A stretch of 8,675 nt of DNA. Origin: Treponema sp. GTDB taxonomy: Bacteria > Spirochaetota > Spirochaetia > Treponematales > Treponemataceae. The position numbers and the translations under genes are program-made. The notes below the pieces were generated by a model that saw only the letters and a program-made list of their open reading frames with translations, had not been told where the DNA came from and searched no databases. The stretch spans positions 1-8,675 of the forward strand of contig JAGARY010000171.1 in NCBI GenBank assembly GCA_017622055.1. Reading direction: 5' to 3'. Positions 7,264-8,675 of the stretch are shown one piece after another (the first letter of the stretch is position 1; every line of letters begins with the position of its first letter).

Positions 7264-7300
7264 CATTGCGAAAAGTTCGTTTATAGAAGAAGTGGCAATC
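7264..7300. repeat. CATTGC...GCAATC imperfect palindromic repeat
   Basis: ATTGC (7265-7269) and GCAAT (7295-7299) form the outer arms, and CGAA (7269-7272) with TTCG (7276-7279) a small inner stem. The ends CGTCATTGCGA and GGCAATCT resemble the short intergenic palindromes common in several AT-rich bacterial genomes; that resemblance is from memory. Confidence 0.5.
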
Positions 7301-7309
7301 TAGTTTCCT

Positions 7310-7318
7310 CCCCCCCCC
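7310..7318 (+). repeat. Poly-C tract, nine C
   Basis: Nine consecutive C, preceded by TTTCCT, in strongly AT-rich intergenic DNA. It lies about 75 bp upstream of the -35 of the next promoter and in no gene that I can see. Homopolymer runs of this length can vary by slippage. Confidence 0.85.
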
Positions 7319-7394
7319 TAGTACTTTTCAATAAAGCTCAAACTACAAAGATTTTAAAAATTTATTAATTTTTTTTCTCTGAACTTGCATAAAT

Positions 7395-7425
7395 TTTACA
7401 TTTTTTTCCTATTGTATATAATAGG
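7395..7425 (+). promoter_or_regulatory. rpn promoter with an 18-bp near-palindrome over the -10
   Basis: -35 TTTACA (7395-7400), a 16-bp spacer, and a perfect -10 TATAAT (7417-7422). The -10 lies within CCTATT-GTATAT-AATAGG (7408-7425), whose 6-bp arms are perfectly complementary; only the pair 7414/7419 breaks full symmetry. This is a candidate operator. Transcription would begin near 7429, leaving a leader of about 98 nt that contains the hairpin at 7459-7479. Confidence 0.65.
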
Positions 7426-7458
7426 GAATTTTTTCTCAAAAATAGACTCAGAAAAAGA

Positions 7459-7485
7459 TTATCGGGTCCCGCCCGACAATGACAG
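7459..7485 (+). repeat. Palindromic repeat (TCGGG...CCCGA, then ATGACAG) in the rpn leader
   Basis: TTATCGGG (7459-7466), loop TCCCG, CCCGACAA (7472-7479): seven of eight positions pair, the single mismatch being A-C. The terminal CGACAATGACAG (7474-7485) is identical to 8564-8575 downstream of rpn, in the same orientation. The hairpin lies in the predicted mRNA leader about 50 nt before the start codon. The rest of the 328-bp gap 7199-7526 holds the hairpin, poly-C and promoter listed here and no further gene. Confidence 0.65.
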
Positions 7486-7526
7486 AACCAGGACTTAATC
7501 CGAGAAACTAAAAAGAGAGGTATTTT

Positions 7527-8345
7527 ATGAAATTCAAACCAATTGATGAACTTACATTTACAGATGACTTTATGTTCGGTTATGTTTTGCACAATCCAGA
7601 AATTTGTAAAGAATTATTGGAACAACTTTTGCAAATTAAAATTGACCATGTGGAATATCCAAAACTGCAAGAGACAATCAACAGTTATTACGATTCAAAA
7701 GGAGTTCGCCTTGATGTTTACGTAAAAGATTCTAACAGGGTTTTTGATATCGAAATTCAAAACAGTGTAGATATCACTTTACCAAAGCGAACCCGATATT
7801 ATCAGTCCATGTTAGATATTGATAATTTGCTAAAGGGTGAAGAATATTCTGAATTAAAAGAAAGCTTTATCATCTTCATTTGCCAATTTGATTTATTTGG
7901 ACTTAATTTACCACAATACACTTTTAAAAACATTTGTTTAGAAAACAAAGAATTACCCCTTGGTGATGAAACTACAAAAATCTTTTTTAATTCTTTTGCT
8001 TACGACACAGAAAACAATCTAGAAATTTCTGCGTTGCTAAAGTATATTAATACTAAGATTCCCACAAATGATTTTACAAAAAGACTAAACAACCTTGTTG
8101 AAGAATCTAAAATCAACAACAAATTTAGGAATGATTATTTAGCCATGAATTTACATGATAGAGATATTAGACGTGTTGCTCTTGCAGAAGGCAAACAAAT
8201 TGGACTACTGGAAGGTGCTGAACAAAAAGCTATTGAAACTGCGAAAAAATTTATTTCCATGGGGCTTTCTTTAGCTCAAGTTGCAGAAGGAACTGGTCTT
8301 CCGTTGGAAAAAGTGCAGGAACTTGCAAATAACCAACAAGGATAA
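7527..8345 (+). CDS. Rpn family recombination-promoting nuclease / PD-(D/E)XK putative transposase
   Basis: This 272-residue protein belongs to the Rpn (YhgA-like, PDDEXK_2) group, often annotated as 'putative transposase'. Characterised E. coli members are DNA endonucleases that raise RecA-independent recombination, and some act in phage defence. The N-terminal FTDDFMFGYVL (11-21) is the family's usual start. The nuclease core is RLDVYVKD (61-68) with Asp63, then FDIEIQ (73-78) with Glu76-x-Gln78, the D...ExQ variant of the PD-(D/E)XK site. The helical signature RTRYYQSMLD is at 88-97. The C-terminus, about 207-270 (EGKQIGLLEGAEQKAIETAKKF, then LSLAQVAEGTGLPLEKVQ), is the usual helical tail with an HTH-like end. 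All predicted catalytic residues are present, so it looks intact. GAGAGG (7515-7520) sits 6 nt before the ATG. Short palindromic repeats lie on both sides. It is not an IS: I see no terminal inverted repeats or target-site duplication. Confidence 0.9.
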   Translation: MKFKPIDELTFTDDFMFGYVLHNPEICKELLEQLLQIKIDHVEYPKLQETINSYYDSKGVRLDVYVKDSNRVFDIEIQNSVDITLPKRTRYYQSMLDIDNLLKGEEYSELKESFIIFICQFDLFGLNLPQYTFKNICLENKELPLGDETTKIFFNSFAYDTENNLEISALLKYINTKIPTNDFTKRLNNLVEESKINNKFRNDYLAMNLHDRDIRRVALAEGKQIGLLEGAEQKAIETAKKFISMGLSLAQVAEGTGLPLEKVQELANNQQG

Positions 8346-8360
8346 AACTGCTATTCTCGC

Positions 8361-8404
8361 TGACCATACTTTGAGGGTCATCCTCGTGCATGACACGAGG
8401 ATCT
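8361..8404. repeat. Palindromic repeat immediately after rpn
   Basis: ATCCTCGTG (8380-8388), loop CATGA, CACGAGGAT (8394-8402): a perfect 9-bp stem. A second small stem, TGACC (8361-8365) with GGTCA (8376-8380), abuts it. There is no T-run on either strand, so terminator function is doubtful. The same architecture recurs at 8633-8655. Confidence 0.7.
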
Positions 8405-8470
8405 AAAAAACAATTTTCCACTCTAAAAAACTTATTAATAAATTTTCAAAAAAATTTGCAACACGGATTT

Positions 8471-8525
8471 GTTCGCAACTAACGTTGCTCACTTTTTTTG
8501 GAAATGCACTTTCGTAAAGTCTTGT
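8471..8525 (+). repeat. Dispersed hairpin-array repeat, copy 2
   Basis: GCAAC, loop TAAC, GTTGC (8475-8488), then a T-run and ACTTT, loop CGT, AAAGT (8508-8520). The stretch from TTCGCAAC to TTTTTTTGG aligns with copy 1 near 6005-6035 in the same orientation. Coding potential is absent. Confidence 0.55.
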
Positions 8526-8547
8526 TTGTTATTTTAAGATGATATAG

Positions 8548-8655
8548 ATTGTCGGATCAAGTACGACAATGACAGGAGATTTCTGTCGCAGGATGACAGG
8601 AGATATTCTTTCAGAATGATAGAAAAAATGTCATTCTCGTGCACGACACGGGAAT
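8548..8655. repeat. Cluster of four small palindromic modules at the right edge
   Basis: Four hairpins in a row: ATTGTCG with CGACAAT (8548-8570); TTCTG, loop TCG, CAGGA (8581-8593, one G-T pair); ATTCT, loop TTC, AGAAT (8605-8617); and ATTCTCGTG, loop CACGA, CACGGGAAT (8633-8655, one wobble). The first two are each followed by GACAGGAGAT (8571-8580 and 8595-8604), and the third by the degenerate GATAG. AATCTTT (8653-8659) and AAAGATT (8663-8669) form a last weak stem before a short T-run. The 330-bp region 8346-8675 holds only such repeats and AT-rich spacer; I see no gene. Confidence 0.65.
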
Positions 8656-8675
8656 CTTTCACAAAGATTTTTTGA

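Noticed and set aside
7365..7592. Minus-strand 75-codon frame over the rpn promoter and start
   Set aside because: It overlaps the promoter, the repeat hairpin and the rpn N-terminus and has no recognisable protein features.
8380..8402. Perfect 9-bp hairpin after rpn as a rho-independent terminator
   Set aside because: No T-run follows on either strand, and the same hairpin type recurs at 8633-8655 away from gene ends, so it is better treated as a repeat.
8548..8655. CRISPR array
   Set aside because: The units are short hairpins of different sequence with irregular spacing. There is no constant repeat with unique spacers and no cas gene.
7459..8655. Classical insertion sequence around the Rpn 'transposase'
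   Set aside because: There are no terminal inverted repeats enclosing the gene and no target-site duplication. The protein is a PD-(D/E)XK nuclease, not a DDE or HUH transposase.

Overview
The window is AT-rich DNA, with GC only around 30 percent by eye. It most resembles a host-associated or gut/rumen Treponema (spirochaete). That assignment is an inference from four things: codon usage, a spirochaete-like relaxed lipobox, the Rpn-type 'putative transposase', and many small imperfect palindromic intergenic repeats. No marker gene here proves the taxon.

Left part (1-5902), all on the minus strand, in transcription order. A consensus sigma70-type promoter (5874-5902) drives rplY, ribosomal protein L25/Ctc (5838-5287), which ends at a rho-independent terminator (5249-5217). 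Next come tilS, tRNA(Ile)-lysidine synthase (5218-3689), a secreted 708-residue protein with a TPR-like N-terminus and Asp-rich EF-hand-like loops (3669-1543), and a lipoprotein trypsin-like (HtrA/Do-like) serine protease with PDZ domains (from 1531, running off the left edge). Gaps of 11-19 bp between the last three indicate one operon. The tilS start and its Shine-Dalgarno lie inside the L25 terminator, so expression of the downstream genes probably depends on read-through.

Right part (6101-8345), plus strand. A near-consensus promoter (6101-6129) drives a leaderless GH10 endo-1,4-beta-xylanase (6158-7198), followed by a long hairpin. A second promoter, whose -10 sits inside an 18-bp near-palindrome (7395-7425), drives an Rpn-family PD-(D/E)XK nuclease/putative transposase (7527-8345). 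Intergenic spaces of 319, 328 and 330 bp hold no further gene. They are filled with promoters and two kinds of short palindromic repeat. One kind is an array of back-to-back hairpins near 5994-6050 and again near 8471-8525. The other is a family of small hairpins followed by an ATGACA-type sequence around the rpn gene.

The most unusual signals are: (1) a 39-bp (13-codon), relatively GC-rich tandem repeat inside tilS, inserted directly before the ATP-binding PP-loop and apparently copied from the PP-loop beta-strand; (2) the overlap of the L25 terminator with the tilS ribosome binding site; (3) the rpn gene bracketed by same-orientation palindromic repeats sharing an identical 12-mer, with related hairpin arrays flanking the whole xylanase-rpn block. 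I do not see a clear new multi-gene defence or metabolic system.
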